Made by a program: the position numbers and the translations under genes
Shown: positions 1-9,899 of the stretch, piece by piece
How the letters are laid out: every line of letters starts with the position of its first letter
How positions within the stretch are numbered: the stretch's first letter is position 1
Source: an uncultured Chryseobacterium sp.
Lineage (GTDB): Bacteria > Bacteroidota > Bacteroidia > Flavobacteriales > Weeksellaceae
NCBI GenBank assembly: GCA_913776245.1
Contig: CAJYLO010000016.1
Coordinates: forward strand, 1-64,000
Direction of reading: 5' to 3'
Length of the DNA: 64,000 bases
Notes under the pieces: generated by a model
The model's input: the letters and a program-made list of their open reading frames with translations, nothing else
What the model was told of the DNA's origin: nothing
Database searches by the model: none

Positions 1-1
1 A

Positions 2-1888
2 CTTTTACCATTGGTAGGATTTCTGATCAACGGACTTTTTGGAAAACATCTTCCGAAAGTGCTCGTAGGCGGATTGGCAACTTTGGTAGTTTTCGCTTCG
101 TTTGTTATCACAACAAGTATATTTCTGAATTTCAATAGTGAGAGTGCTCCTGTTATTGTCAAAGCATTTGAATGGTTCAGAGTTGCCGGGATTCAGGTTA
201 ATTTTGGTTTCCAGATCGATCAGCTGTCATTGATGATGGTGATGATTATTACGGGAATCGGTTCGTTGATTCACCTCTACTCTATCGGTTATATGAGCCA
301 CGACAAAGGCTTCTACAAGTTTTTCACTTATCTGAACCTGTTCATCTTTTCGATGTTGCTTTTGGTATTGGGAAGCAATTATCTGATATTATTTATCGGA
401 TGGGAAGGTGTAGGTCTTTGTTCTTATCTATTGATTGGATTCTGGTTCACAAATGAAGAATACGGAAAAGCTGCAAGAAAAGCTTTCATTATGAACCGTA
501 TCGGTGACCTTGGTTTGCTGATCGGGATTTTCGCCATCGCTGCGAATGTCAATGCGATTGATTATCTTTCTGTAGCTCAGAATGCTTCTATTTTTGAACT
601 GGACGGGACAACGATTATTTTTATAACAGCCGCTTTATTTATTGGAGCTACAGGTAAATCTGCACAGGTTCCGTTATACACCTGGTTACCGGACGCAATG
701 GCCGGGCCAACGCCGGTTTCTGCATTGATTCACGCCGCAACGATGGTTACCGCTGGGGTTTACCTGGTGGTTAGGTCTAATTTCTTATTCACATTAGCAC
801 CAACCGTGCAGGACGGAATTTTATTCATCGGATTCCTTACTGCTGCATTAGCCGGTTTCTATGCACTTCGTCAAAACGATATCAAAAAAGTATTGGCCTA
901 CTCTACAGTTTCACAACTTGGATTTATGTTCATTGCTTTGGGATTAGGTGCTTATACAACAGCTATGTTCCACGTAATGACACACGCTTTCTTCAAAGCT
1001 TTGTTATTCCTGGGCGCTGGTTCTGTTATCCACGCAATGAGTGGCGAGCAGGATATGCGTTTTATGGGCGGATTAAAAAAATACATTCCGATTACTCACA
1101 CAACATTCCTTATTGGAACATTGGCCATTTCCGGTTTTCCGTTATTATCCGGAATGATTTCCAAAGACGAAATCCTGGTTGCAGCATTTGCCAAAAACCC
1201 GATTTATTGGGTGATGCTTTTCATTTTGGCTGCTATCACGGCAACATATATGTTCAGACTATATTACCTCACTTTCCACGGACAGTTCCGAGGTACTGAT
1301 GAGCAAAAACACCACCTGCACGAGAGTCCTGCAAATATGACTTTACCATTAATCGTTCTGGCTGTTCTTTCCGTAGTTGGAGGCTTTATCAATCTTCCGC
1401 ACTTCATCGGTCACGGTCATTATGCTAAATTGATGGAATGGCTGAAACCTGTTCTGACACAGGAAAGCTTTGACCAATTGGAAAACACATTGTCCGGCGT
1501 TAATTTTAATACGGAAATGATTCTTCTTGGAGCAACTGTCCTAATGTTCTTTACTGTCTGGGTTTTGGTTAGAAATACTTACGTTAAGAAACAGAAAAAA
1601 GCATTGCCGGAAGAACAATATACAGGCTGGGAAAAACTGTCTGCAAAGAAATTGTTTGTGGATGAGATCTATAATGCCTGCATTGTAAGACCGTTCGAAG
1701 AAGCCGGTAAAGCAGCAGCAATGTTTGACAAAGCTGTTCTGGATCCGATTGTCAACTTCATCGGATTGGGTGCTCAGGATTCCGGAAGAGCCGCAAAACG
1801 TCTGCAAAACGGAAATGTGGAAAACTATGTGCTGATTATGTCATTGGCCATAGGAATTGTATTGATTGTTAACTTTTTATTAAAATAG
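2..1888 (+). CDS. nuoL: NADH-quinone oxidoreductase subunit L (5' end outside window)
   Basis: Proton-pumping antiporter-like membrane subunit of respiratory complex I. The frame is open from base 2 and reads LLPLVGFLINGLFGK, so the true start lies upstream. The visible ~628 residues are strongly hydrophobic. Counting from the TTG codon at 11, they include the conserved Glu of WEGVG (about 132), the Lys of GATGKSAQVPLYTWLPDAM (about 216) and GPTPVSALIHAATMV (about 232-246), the ion-channel signature of this subunit. The amphipathic C-terminal arm with a last membrane segment is present. nuoM follows after 3 bases, so the genes are co-transcribed. Confidence 0.97.
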   Translation, partial: LLPLVGFLINGLFGKHLPKVLVGGLATLVVFASFVITTSIFLNFNSESAPVIVKAFEWFRVAGIQVNFGFQIDQLSLMMVMIITGIGSLIHLYSIGYMSHDKGFYKFFTYLNLFIFSMLLLVLGSNYLILFIGWEGVGLCSYLLIGFWFTNEEYGKAARKAFIMNRIGDLGLLIGIFAIAANVNAIDYLSVAQNASIFELDGTTIIFITAALFIGATGKSAQVPLYTWLPDAMAGPTPVSALIHAATMVTAGVYLVVRSNFLFTLAPTVQDGILFIGFLTAALAGFYALRQNDIKKVLAYSTVSQLGFMFIALGLGAYTTAMFHVMTHAFFKALLFLGAGSVIHAMSGEQDMRFMGGLKKYIPITHTTFLIGTLAISGFPLLSGMISKDEILVAAFAKNPIYWVMLFILAAITATYMFRLYYLTFHGQFRGTDEQKHHLHESPANMTLPLIVLAVLSVVGGFINLPHFIGHGHYAKLMEWLKPVLTQESFDQLENTLSGVNFNTEMILLGATVLMFFTVWVLVRNTYVKKQKKALPEEQYTGWEKLSAKKLFVDEIYNACIVRPFEEAGKAAAMFDKAVLDPIVNFIGLGAQDSGRAAKRLQNGNVENYVLIMSLAIGIVLIVNFLLK

Positions 1889-1891
1889 ATA

Positions 1892-3391
1892 ATGTCTTAT
1901 TTACTATTAACATTATTACTATTACCTCTCGCGGGTTCGGGTTTACTTTTTTTCTGGAAAAATAAGTCCAGTAAATATATAGCGTTGGTTTTTGGCTTCG
2001 CACAGATGCTGATCGCATTTTATATGTTGGGAAATTTCGATTTCACACCAACTGTAGATGCTCCATTGCAATACGAGATCACCTATCCTTGGTCCAATTA
2101 TATCAAAAGCAGCCTTAATTTCGGCGTTGACGGAATGAGTATGCTGATGGTTTTATTGACCAACATCTTAGTTCCTCTGATTATATTATCATCATTCAAT
2201 GATAAAAAAGGCTACCCGAATTCCTTCTATGCTTTGATTCTGTTGATGCAGTTCGGATTGTTAGGCGTTTTTACATCTTTAGACGGATTACTATTTTATA
2301 TCTTCTGGGAAGTTACTTTGATTCCGATATGGTTCATCGCCGGCATCTGGGGACAGGAAGACAAAAGGATCAAGTTTACGACGAAGTTCTTTGTTTACAC
2401 ATTTGTAGGGTCTCTATTTATGTTATTTGGTTTGATATATGTTTATAACCAAGGCCAGGCAGCTTCTTTTGCTTTGACAGACCTTTACAATGCCCAGCTT
2501 AGTGTAACAGAGCAGAATTTTGTGTTCTGGTTCATCTTCTTTGCATTTGCAGTTAAATTACCGGTTTTTCCTTTCCATACTTGGCAGCCGGACACTTATA
2601 CTTACTCACCTACGCAAGGATCTATGCTGCTGTCAGGGATTATGCTGAAGATGGCGGTTTATGGTGTGATGCGTTATTTGTTGCCAATTACGCCTCAAGC
2701 CATTGGCGGAATTTCCGGAGAAATTGTAATCATTCTTTCTGTGATCGGTATCATTTACGGAGCTTTAATCGCAATGATTTCTACAGACAGCAAAAGATTG
2801 ATTGCTTACTCTTCTCTTTCTCACGTTGGACTGATTGTAGCAGGGATTTTCTCTTCAGCAGTAGTAACGATGAGAACCGGACTAACTTTTGAAGGCGGAC
2901 AAGGTGCAATGATTCAGAGTTTTGCCCACGGTATCAATGTAGTTGGTCTTTTCTATTGTGCCGATATTCTTTACAAGAGATTCAAGACAAGAGATATCCG
3001 TCAGATGGGCGGACTTGCAAAAGTTGCTCCTAAATTTGCGGTACTTTTTATGATTATTCTTTTGGGCGCAACAGGTGTTCCATTAACCAACGGATTCATC
3101 GGTGAATTTATCTTGCTGAAATCTGTTTACAGCTATAACTTCATTATGACGGTAATGGCAGGTCTTACATTGATTCTGGCAGCAGCTTATATGCTGAGAT
3201 TTTACGGAAAGACAATGTTCGGAAAAGGTGACGATGCTGTTTTGGCTACAACAAAGGATATCAGCTCAGTTGAGTTTTCTGTATTGGCAAGTTTATCTGT
3301 TTTCGTTATCGTACTTGGGGTTTATCCTCAGCCGGTGATCGAGATGGTGACGAGTTCTGTACAGTTCATCTATGCATCAATGTTAAATTAA
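1892..3391 (+). CDS. nuoM: NADH-quinone oxidoreductase subunit M
   Basis: Antiporter-like membrane subunit of complex I, 499 residues, about 14 hydrophobic segments. Family landmarks are Glu140 in FWEVTLIPIWF, Lys222 and His229 in VKLPVFPFHTWQPDTY, and Lys253 in GIMLKM. The ATG lies 3 bases after the nuoL stop and nuoN follows after 84 bases, giving the usual L-M-N order. Length is normal for the family. Confidence 0.97.
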   Translation: MSYLLLTLLLLPLAGSGLLFFWKNKSSKYIALVFGFAQMLIAFYMLGNFDFTPTVDAPLQYEITYPWSNYIKSSLNFGVDGMSMLMVLLTNILVPLIILSSFNDKKGYPNSFYALILLMQFGLLGVFTSLDGLLFYIFWEVTLIPIWFIAGIWGQEDKRIKFTTKFFVYTFVGSLFMLFGLIYVYNQGQAASFALTDLYNAQLSVTEQNFVFWFIFFAFAVKLPVFPFHTWQPDTYTYSPTQGSMLLSGIMLKMAVYGVMRYLLPITPQAIGGISGEIVIILSVIGIIYGALIAMISTDSKRLIAYSSLSHVGLIVAGIFSSAVVTMRTGLTFEGGQGAMIQSFAHGINVVGLFYCADILYKRFKTRDIRQMGGLAKVAPKFAVLFMIILLGATGVPLTNGFIGEFILLKSVYSYNFIMTVMAGLTLILAAAYMLRFYGKTMFGKGDDAVLATTKDISSVEFSVLASLSVFVIVLGVYPQPVIEMVTSSVQFIYASMLN

Positions 3392-3475
3392 TCTTGAAAC
3401 AAGATAAAAGAGAAATTAAAATAAAATTCAAAACGGACATCGGTTCTTCCGGCTTCCGACGAAACAAATAAAGAA

Positions 3476-4858
3476 ATGAGTGTTTTTATAATTTTATTCC
3501 TCACGGCAGTGCTTGTACTTTTTTCCGGTGTATTGGAAAAAGGAAAATACGCAAGATACATTGGGATTTTAGGATTAATCATAGGTCTGTATATCAGCTT
3601 TCTTCCCGAATGTGAATTCTTTGACCAATACAAAGCGATGTATGAATACAGCAGTAATGCCGCCTTGTTTACAAAGATTTCCATTATCATCACATTATTA
3701 TTGTTCTTTTTGGGAGGATTTGCATTCAGCAACCACAGAAGCCATCAGTCCGAACTATACGCTTTGATGCTTTTCGCCTTAAGCGGCGGATTGGTTCTTT
3801 TCGGATTCCAGAATCTGGTAACATTGTTCATCGGGATCGAGATTCTTTCCATTCCTTTATATGTAATGGCCGGATCCAATAAAACCGACTTGCGCTCTAC
3901 AGAGGCGTCTATGAAATACTTCCTGATGGGAGCCTTCGCTACAGGTTTCCTGATGTTTGGCGTGGCGTTGGTCTATGGAAGCGTAGGAAGTTTTGATATG
4001 TATGCAATTCATGATTTTGCGATCAGCAATCCAAAAAATCTGATGCTGATTATGGGTTCTATTCTGATGCTGTCTGCGCTTGCTTTCAAAGTATCATTGG
4101 CACCATTCCATATGTGGAGCCCTGATGTTTACCAAGGTTCGCCATCACTCATTACTGGTTTTATGGCATCTGTAGTTAAGATCTCAGGTTTCTTTGCATT
4201 ATTCAAATTAATGACGTTGGGATTTGGCGGAATCGCTGGTGAGTGGATTAATATTTTAGGTGTTTTTGTGATTATCACTTTATTACTTGCCAATGTGATG
4301 GGATTGGTTCAGACCAATGCGAAAAGAATGCTCGCTTACTCTTCTGTATCACACGCAGGGTATATCTCGTTGATATTTTTTGGACTTAACAATTTCTCCA
4401 CTTCGATTTTAGGATTTTACTTATTTGCTTATTCATTGGCAACGGTTGGTGTTTTCATCAGTCTGATTTGGGTTGAAAAAATCAAGAAAGAAACATCTTT
4501 TGCAGCCTTCAACGGATTAGGTAAAAAAGAACCGCTTTTAGCGATTGTTTCCACAGTATCAATGCTGTCGATGGCTGGTATTCCTTTAACAGCCGGTTTT
4601 ATAGGAAAGCTAAGCATTTTTAATCAGGCGATTGGAGGTGGTTCAAGCTTTCTGGTTTTGGTTGCCGTTTTGGGTTCAGCTTTAAGTATTGCTTATTATC
4701 TGAGATTGATTATTGCCATGTTTTTTTATAAGGAAGATAACTTCCACAATACAGAAAAAGCGAGTATCACTTATAATATTATTTCGATAGTCATTATCAT
4801 CGCGTTGGTTTCTATGGGAATTGTTCCTGATTTATTTGCAAAAATTCTTGGATTATAA
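3476..4858 (+). CDS. nuoN: NADH-quinone oxidoreductase subunit N
   Basis: Third antiporter-like membrane subunit of complex I, 460 residues. Recognised by Glu122 in FIGIEILSIPLYV, Lys205 in LAFKVSLAPFHMWSPDVYQGSP and Lys235 in ASVVKISGFF. It is the last gene of the nuo operon in this window; a strong hairpin terminator begins 21 bases after its stop. The 84-base gap from nuoM is longer than the nuoL-nuoM gap but shows no clear promoter. Confidence 0.96.
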   Translation: MSVFIILFLTAVLVLFSGVLEKGKYARYIGILGLIIGLYISFLPECEFFDQYKAMYEYSSNAALFTKISIIITLLLFFLGGFAFSNHRSHQSELYALMLFALSGGLVLFGFQNLVTLFIGIEILSIPLYVMAGSNKTDLRSTEASMKYFLMGAFATGFLMFGVALVYGSVGSFDMYAIHDFAISNPKNLMLIMGSILMLSALAFKVSLAPFHMWSPDVYQGSPSLITGFMASVVKISGFFALFKLMTLGFGGIAGEWINILGVFVIITLLLANVMGLVQTNAKRMLAYSSVSHAGYISLIFFGLNNFSTSILGFYLFAYSLATVGVFISLIWVEKIKKETSFAAFNGLGKKEPLLAIVSTVSMLSMAGIPLTAGFIGKLSIFNQAIGGGSSFLVLVAVLGSALSIAYYLRLIIAMFFYKEDNFHNTEKASITYNIISIVIIIALVSMGIVPDLFAKILGL

Positions 4859-4879
4859 ATTAAACTAAAAAAAATACCT

Positions 4880-4909
4880 AGCCTGATTCTTCTGAGTCAG
4901 GCTTTTTTT
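4880..4909 (+). terminator. Rho-independent terminator of the nuo operon
   Basis: AGCCTGA (4880-4886) pairs with TCAGGCT (4897-4903), with more pairs towards a 4-base loop, followed by a T7 run. It sits 21 bases after nuoN. Confidence 0.9.
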
Positions 4910-4983
4910 ATTGAATATTTCCCCGAAAAACGATTCGTATATTATCAATAAAAAACTAAATTCGTATAAAGATATTTGGATCA

Positions 4984-5868
4984 ATGAAAAATATTATTTT
5001 ATTGCTGTGGCTTGTATTATTTACAGGCTGTTCTTCTCATCATAAAAAAACTGAAGAAACCACTTCTCTATCCTCTGCAAAAAAGGAACAACAAATTCTT
5101 TATGATGTGAAATATGGCAAGAATGAGAGAAACGTGATGGATATTTATCTGCCTGAGAACAGAAATATCAACACGCCTTTTGTAGTTAATATTCACGGCG
5201 GCGCATGGACTTTAGGGGATAAGAGTTTTGACTCCAAATTATCAGAATATCTTTTTTCAAAAGGCATTGCAGTAGCCAACATCAATTACCGTTATGCTAA
5301 TGACAATGACATTCATCTTCCTGAATTATTGAGTGATGTCGATGCGGTTTTTAATTATCTCATAGAACATTCTAAAGAATGGAACACCAGAGATACCGGA
5401 TTTTCTATTGGTGGCGAGAGTTCCGGTGCCCATATGTCGCTGATGTATGCCTACACAGGTAAGAAATATATCAAAGCAATTGTGGAGCGATGCGGCCCGA
5501 CTGACTTTACAGATACCCAGACTCTTTTACAGCTCAGCAATAATGCTCATCTGATTGCCGCTGTCAATAAAATGACCGGAAACAAAATTATCTGGAAAGC
5601 GGGAAACCCAGTCCCTGAATCTTATAAACCCGCAAGTCCTGTCAATTTTGTGAAGAAAATTCCGATTCTCATCTTACACGGTGATAAGGATGATGTTGTT
5701 CCTATCAGACAATCCTATAACCTCATTAATCGACTTAAAGAAAAAAATTATCCTTATCAATTAATTGTTTTTCCTGGTGCGGATCATTCCCTGGATGCTT
5801 TACCCGGAAATCAGCAAAAGAAATTTTCTGCAGCTGGAAACTGGTTTAATGAATATGGAAAGAATTAA
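4984..5868 (+). CDS. Alpha/beta hydrolase lipoprotein (esterase/lipase type)
   Basis: Predicted exported esterase of 294 residues. The N-terminus is a lipoprotein signal with lipobox LFTGC, Cys16 being the lipidation site. Family features are the oxyanion-hole motif HGGAW (71-75), nucleophile Ser146 in GESSG, acidic residue Asp234 or Asp236 in HGDKDDVVP, and His268 in GADHS. The HGGAW arrangement resembles the hormone-sensitive-lipase/feruloyl-esterase-like branch. The substrate cannot be told from sequence. It is followed after 44 bases by a second exported hydrolase with which it may be co-expressed. Confidence 0.88.
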   Translation: MKNIILLLWLVLFTGCSSHHKKTEETTSLSSAKKEQQILYDVKYGKNERNVMDIYLPENRNINTPFVVNIHGGAWTLGDKSFDSKLSEYLFSKGIAVANINYRYANDNDIHLPELLSDVDAVFNYLIEHSKEWNTRDTGFSIGGESSGAHMSLMYAYTGKKYIKAIVERCGPTDFTDTQTLLQLSNNAHLIAAVNKMTGNKIIWKAGNPVPESYKPASPVNFVKKIPILILHGDKDDVVPIRQSYNLINRLKEKNYPYQLIVFPGADHSLDALPGNQQKKFSAAGNWFNEYGKN

Positions 5869-5912
5869 AATTTAATAAATCCTTTTGATCTAAATTTTAC
5901 AAAAATATTATA

Positions 5913-7766
5913 ATGAAGAAAGTCCTGATACTAATCACCATTACAATTCTCAATCTTAGCCCGGCTCAGAATAATCCGGTTGAGGACAATTACACCAAAA
6001 AAGAAGTTTACATCCCGATGCGAGACGGAACTAAATTGTTCACCATTATCTATACTCCAAAAGATATTTCTAAGGCAAACAAATATCCGTTTATTATGAA
6101 CAGAACCTGTTACAGCATTGCACCTTATGGTGAGAGCAACTTCAGAAAAAAATTAAGCCCCAACAAATTCATTGAAAAAGAAAAGTACATCTTCGTATTC
6201 CAGGATGTGCGTGGCCGTTATATGAGCGAAGGCACTTTTACGAATATGACACCGCAGGTGGACCACAAAACCAAAAAAGATGTGGACGAAAGTACCGATA
6301 CTTTTGACACCGTAGACTGGCTGGTAAAAAATGTTCAGAATAACAATGGTAAAGTTGGTCAATACGGAACTTCATATCCTGGATTCTATACAGCTGTAGG
6401 AACTTTAGCCAATCATCCGGCGTTGGTTGCATCATCTCCACAAGCTCCGATTTCTGACTTCTGGTTTGACGATTTCCACCATAACGGAGCATTTTTAATG
6501 AGTTATTTCAAAACGTTTCCTGTCTTTGGCATACAGAAAACCAAGCCCGAAAAAGAGTCCTGGTTTGCGGATAAAATGATAAAACCGACTTCTGACGACG
6601 GTTATCTTTTCTACAAAGATATGGGAACACTGAAAGATGGTGTGGATAAATACTACAAAGACAATTTCTTTATGCAGGAAGTGGTGAATCATCCTAACTA
6701 TGATGAATTCTGGCAAAAAAGAAATCTGTTGCCTCATCTCAGAAATATCAATCACGCGGTGATGACTGTAGGCGGCTGGTTTGATGCGGAAGATCTGGCT
6801 GGTCCGCTTAATATTTATAAAACTATCGAAAAAAATAATCCTAAAGCTAAAAATACCATTGTGATGGGTCCTTTTTCTCATGGCGGATGGAACTATGACA
6901 GCGGAAAACATTTTCATAACGATATCTATTTCGGAGACAGCATTGCCACATTCTATCAGAAAAATATTGAGCAACCGTTCTTTCATCATTATCTGAAAGA
7001 AGATTCTAAAACAGCAGCCAAGCTACCGGAAGCTTATATGTTTGACACCGGTAAAAAAGAATGGAAAACTTTTGACAGCTGGCCGCCTAAAGCAACTGAA
7101 AAGCAAAAATATTTTCTCAATTCTACAGGTGTTTTGTCTAAAAATGGTGATAATCCCAAGCGAGTTTCCATCTATTTTTCCGATCCTGAAAAACCGGTGC
7201 TAAGCAGTGAAAATTACAAGGATATGAATGGCTTTACACCACGAAATTACATGAGTGAAGACCAGAGATTTGCGGCATACAGACCAGACGTTTTAACTTT
7301 TACAACAGAAGTTCTGGAAAATGATGTAACGCTGGCCGGAGAAATCCTTACAAAATTAAATATTATAACCTCTGCAACGGATCTTGATTTCATTGTAAAA
7401 CTGATTGACATCTATCCAGCTGATGAAAAGGCAAATCCTGATAAGCCAGGCGTAGTATATGCCAATTATCATCAAATGGTTAGAAGCGAGATTATGCCGG
7501 CAAAATTCAGAAATAGTTTTGAAAAACCTGAGCCACTGATACCTAACCAAGGTGCAACAGTGAGTGTAAAACTACAGGATGTTCTTCACACCTTTAAAAA
7601 AGGACACAGAATTCAGATTCAGGTTCAAAGTACTTGGTTTCCTCTGATTGCAATCAATCCACAAAAATTCCTTGATAATCCGTATATGGCAACTAAAGAT
7701 GATTATCAGAAAGCAGAAATCAAAGTTTCAAGTGGCAGTTCAATAGAATTTGATGTCCTGAAATAG
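5913..7766 (+). CDS. CocE/NonD family hydrolase (X-Pro dipeptidyl-peptidase S15 type)
   Basis: Secreted serine hydrolase of 617 residues. A signal peptide ends near SPAQ (about residue 19). The N-terminal alpha/beta-hydrolase domain contains MRDGTKLFT, the nucleophile motif GTSYPGF (Ser154), the Asp region GGWFDAEDLAGP and the His region MGPFSHGGW. The C-terminal ~220 residues match the jelly-roll domain of cocaine esterase and S15 peptidases (GHRIQIQVQSTWFP). Members cleave acyl esters, amides or Xaa-Pro dipeptides; the substrate here is unknown. A strong hairpin terminator follows. Confidence 0.9.
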   Translation: MKKVLILITITILNLSPAQNNPVEDNYTKKEVYIPMRDGTKLFTIIYTPKDISKANKYPFIMNRTCYSIAPYGESNFRKKLSPNKFIEKEKYIFVFQDVRGRYMSEGTFTNMTPQVDHKTKKDVDESTDTFDTVDWLVKNVQNNNGKVGQYGTSYPGFYTAVGTLANHPALVASSPQAPISDFWFDDFHHNGAFLMSYFKTFPVFGIQKTKPEKESWFADKMIKPTSDDGYLFYKDMGTLKDGVDKYYKDNFFMQEVVNHPNYDEFWQKRNLLPHLRNINHAVMTVGGWFDAEDLAGPLNIYKTIEKNNPKAKNTIVMGPFSHGGWNYDSGKHFHNDIYFGDSIATFYQKNIEQPFFHHYLKEDSKTAAKLPEAYMFDTGKKEWKTFDSWPPKATEKQKYFLNSTGVLSKNGDNPKRVSIYFSDPEKPVLSSENYKDMNGFTPRNYMSEDQRFAAYRPDVLTFTTEVLENDVTLAGEILTKLNIITSATDLDFIVKLIDIYPADEKANPDKPGVVYANYHQMVRSEIMPAKFRNSFEKPEPLIPNQGATVSVKLQDVLHTFKKGHRIQIQVQSTWFPLIAINPQKFLDNPYMATKDDYQKAEIKVSSGSSIEFDVLK

Positions 7767-7773
7767 AATAATA

Positions 7774-7800
7774 AAAGCACAAACCAAGGTTTGTGCTTTT
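7774..7800. terminator. Bidirectional hairpin terminator
   Basis: AAAGCACAAACC pairs with GGTTTGTGCTTT around an AA loop, with A and T runs on either side. It lies just after the CocE-like gene. Confidence 0.88.
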
Positions 7801-7824
7801 AGTTTATAACAGTTTTAAGAGTTC

Positions 7825-7967
7825 GCAGCCCGACCTGAGTGGAGCTCTTTTTCTGTTATTGCGATTGTACAAAAGTTCTTAAGATTGCTTCACTTTGTTC
7901 GCAATAACAGAAAAAGCGGGAACCCTTCGTCAAGCTCAGGATAAACTAAGGGCGGAATAGCTGCCCC
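7825..7967 (+). repeat. Dispersed intergenic element, family 1 copy A (long-stem subtype)
   Basis: Begins GCAGCCCGACCTGAGTGG and ends GGCGGAATAGCTGCCC. The middle holds a perfect 17-bp stem, TTTTTCTGTTATTGCGA (7848-7864) against 7899-7915, around a 34-base loop. The same stem and ends recur at 45344-45463. Other copies of the family are at 15082, 22709, 39229 and 63386. It lies between two convergent genes and encodes no plausible protein. Confidence 0.8.
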
Positions 7968-7971
7968 AATA

Positions 7972-8964
7972 TTATAACTTCTTTAAGACTTCCGAAGCTA
8001 TTTCGTAGGATTTCTGCTTCTTCTCAAAATCATAAATATTGCCTGATACAATGATTTCATCCGGTTTGTAATCTTTCATAAATTGTCCTAATTTGTCTTT
8101 CAGAGTTTCCCGGTCTCCTACAAATGTTTTGGCAGCCATTCTGTTGAGATGAACGGCCACCTCATCAGAAATGTCTCCCAATTGTGTTTCGTCCGGTGGT
8201 AGAAGCGGCTGCCGCTGATCAGTGAGAATATTGACGAATGCCTGGAAATGTGATGTAGAAAGATAATGTGCTTCATCTACAGTTTCGCCAGCAATGATAT
8301 TGATACAAACCAACACATAAGGTTCATCCAAAAACTCTGAAGGCTGAAAATGTTCTCTGTAAATTTCCAGTGCAACCTCTAGCTGCGAAGGTGCAAAATG
8401 CGCTGCGAAAGCATATGGTAAACCCAACTTAGCCGCTAAAAAAGCAGAATCTGTAGAACTTCCCAAGACATAAATCGGAACATCTGCCCCTTCACCGGGA
8501 ATAGCTCTCACTTTGGCTTCTGAGTTTTTCTTTGACATATATTTCTGAAGTTCCCGGATGTGAAATTCAAAATTATAGTTTGGATTAAAGTTATTACCTC
8601 TCAAAGCAGTTGCCGTCAGCATATCGGTTCCGGGCGCTCTTCCTAATCCCATATCAATTCTGCCGGGATACAATCCGTCCAGGGTTCCAAACTGCTCAGC
8701 GACCGATAATGTGGAATGATTCGGAAGCATAATTCCGCCGGAGCCGACTCGCAGCGTATTCGTTTTTGAAGCAATATGCCCGATTAATATGGATGTAGAT
8801 GCACTTGCCACATTCGGGAAATTATGATGTTCAGAGAACCAGTATCTGGTGTAACCAAGTTTTTCTGCCAGCTGTGCTGACCTCACAGATTTATTAAAAG
8901 TGGTATGGATATCGTCTCCTTTGACAATCGTTGCCAGATCCAGTATTGAATATTTTAAAGCCAT
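7972..8964 (-). CDS. LLM class flavin-dependent oxidoreductase (luciferase-like monooxygenase)
   Basis: Predicted flavin-dependent monooxygenase of 330 residues with the bacterial-luciferase TIM-barrel fold. Typical segments are [18 protein letters not shown] near residues 41-58, the flavin-contacting stretch [13 protein letters not shown], and [20 protein letters not shown]. This matches the subgroup of luciferase-like proteins without a linked reductase. The substrate is unknown. It stands alone, divergent from aqpZ, and a dispersed repeat element follows its 3' end. Confidence 0.9.
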   Translation of the reverse strand: MALKYSILDLATIVKGDDIHTTFNKSVRSAQLAEKLGYTRYWFSEHHNFPNVASASTSILIGHIASKTNTLRVGSGGIMLPNHSTLSVAEQFGTLDGLYPGRIDMGLGRAPGTDMLTATALRGNNFNPNYNFEFHIRELQKYMSKKNSEAKVRAIPGEGADVPIYVLGSSTDSAFLAAKLGLPYAFAAHFAPSQLEVALEIYREHFQPSEFLDEPYVLVCINIIAGETVDEAHYLSTSHFQAFVNILTDQRQPLLPPDETQLGDISDEVAVHLNRMAAKTFVGDRETLKDKLGQFMKDYKPDEIIVSGNIYDFEKKQKSYEIASEVLKKL

Positions 8965-9090
8965 AATTCAAATATTTATAAGATTGTATAGCTCAAAAAA
9001 CAAACCATTAAAAGAATGTCAAAAATAATTGGAAATTTTGTCAGTGTATATTTATTTTTTGAATTTTTATTAACCAATTTAAAATTTTAT

Positions 9091-9098
9091 TAGATTTG
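9091..9098 (+). promoter_or_regulatory. Candidate -7 box (TAnnTTTG) for aqpZ
   Basis: TAGATTTG matches the Bacteroidetes -7 consensus and lies 30 bases before the aqpZ ATG. No clear -33 TTG is seen at the expected distance. Confidence 0.5.
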
Positions 9099-9128
9099 TT
9101 TCAATAAACTATTAAAAACAATAAACAA

Positions 9129-9842
9129 ATGGTATCAACTACTTCAAAATTTGTTGCCGAAATGATCGGCACAATGGTTCTTGTATTAATGGGCTGCGGC
9201 AGCGCAGTGATTGCAGGGGCAGACGGCACAACCGGCGTTGGACTTCTGGGAATTTCTTTTGCTTTCGGACTCAGTGTGGTAGCAATGGCTTATGCTATCG
9301 GGCATATTTCCGGCTGCCATATAAACCCTGCGATTTCCCTGGCAATGGTTGCAGCGGGCAGAATGAAACTTTCGGAAGCACTTTATTATGTGGTGGCACA
9401 GATTATTGGCGCCATAATCGGGGCAGGAATCCTTTACGTGATTTTCACCAATCATCCGGGCGCAGAAATGGGGCCTTGGGCATTAGGATCGAATGGCTGG
9501 GGAACCGGTTATCTGGATGAATACACCACTCTGGCTGCTCTTGTTGCTGAGTTTGTTTTCACATTCATCTTTTTGATGGTGATTCTGGGTTCCACTTCTA
9601 CTAAGAACATACACGGCGGTTTTGCCGGTTTAGCCATTGGTCTTTCATTGGTGTTGATTCACATTGTGGGTATCAAAATTACTGGAGTTTCCGTGAATCC
9701 TGCAAGAAGTATTGGTCCTGCTATTTTTGCAGGTGGTGAAGCGCTTTCACAACTTTGGTTGTTTATTGTTGCTCCTATTTTGGGTGGTGTCTTTGCAGCT
9801 TTTGTGTATAATCTATTGATAGAGAAGCCAGAACAAGCATAA
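9129..9842 (+). CDS. aqpZ: Aquaporin Z
   Basis: Water channel of the major intrinsic protein family, 237 residues, six membrane segments plus two half-helices. Both NPA motifs are intact: HINPAIS in the first half and VSVNPARS in the second, the latter carrying the filter arginine. A His in LIHIVGIK points to a water-selective pore rather than a glycerol facilitator. The A-rich leader before the ATG is typical of the phylum. A hairpin terminator follows 20 bases after the stop. Confidence 0.95.
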   Translation: MVSTTSKFVAEMIGTMVLVLMGCGSAVIAGADGTTGVGLLGISFAFGLSVVAMAYAIGHISGCHINPAISLAMVAAGRMKLSEALYYVVAQIIGAIIGAGILYVIFTNHPGAEMGPWALGSNGWGTGYLDEYTTLAALVAEFVFTFIFLMVILGSTSTKNIHGGFAGLAIGLSLVLIHIVGIKITGVSVNPARSIGPAIFAGGEALSQLWLFIVAPILGGVFAAFVYNLLIEKPEQA

Positions 9843-9862
9843 ATAATAAAGAATTGAAAAAG

Positions 9863-9899
9863 TAAATCCTGTCAATAACTTTGGCAGGATTTATTTTTT
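9863..9899 (+). terminator. Terminator after aqpZ
   Basis: TAAATCCTGTCAA pairs with TTGGCAGGATTTA (one T-G pair) over a 5-base loop, followed by TTTTTT. Its right end touches the stop of the convergent gene at 9891. Confidence 0.8.

Noticed and set aside
6495..6989. Open frame of 164 codons on the minus strand inside the CocE-like gene
   Set aside because: Fully inside a well-supported gene; composition is that of a shadow frame (Ile/Phe/His-rich) with no recognisable motif.
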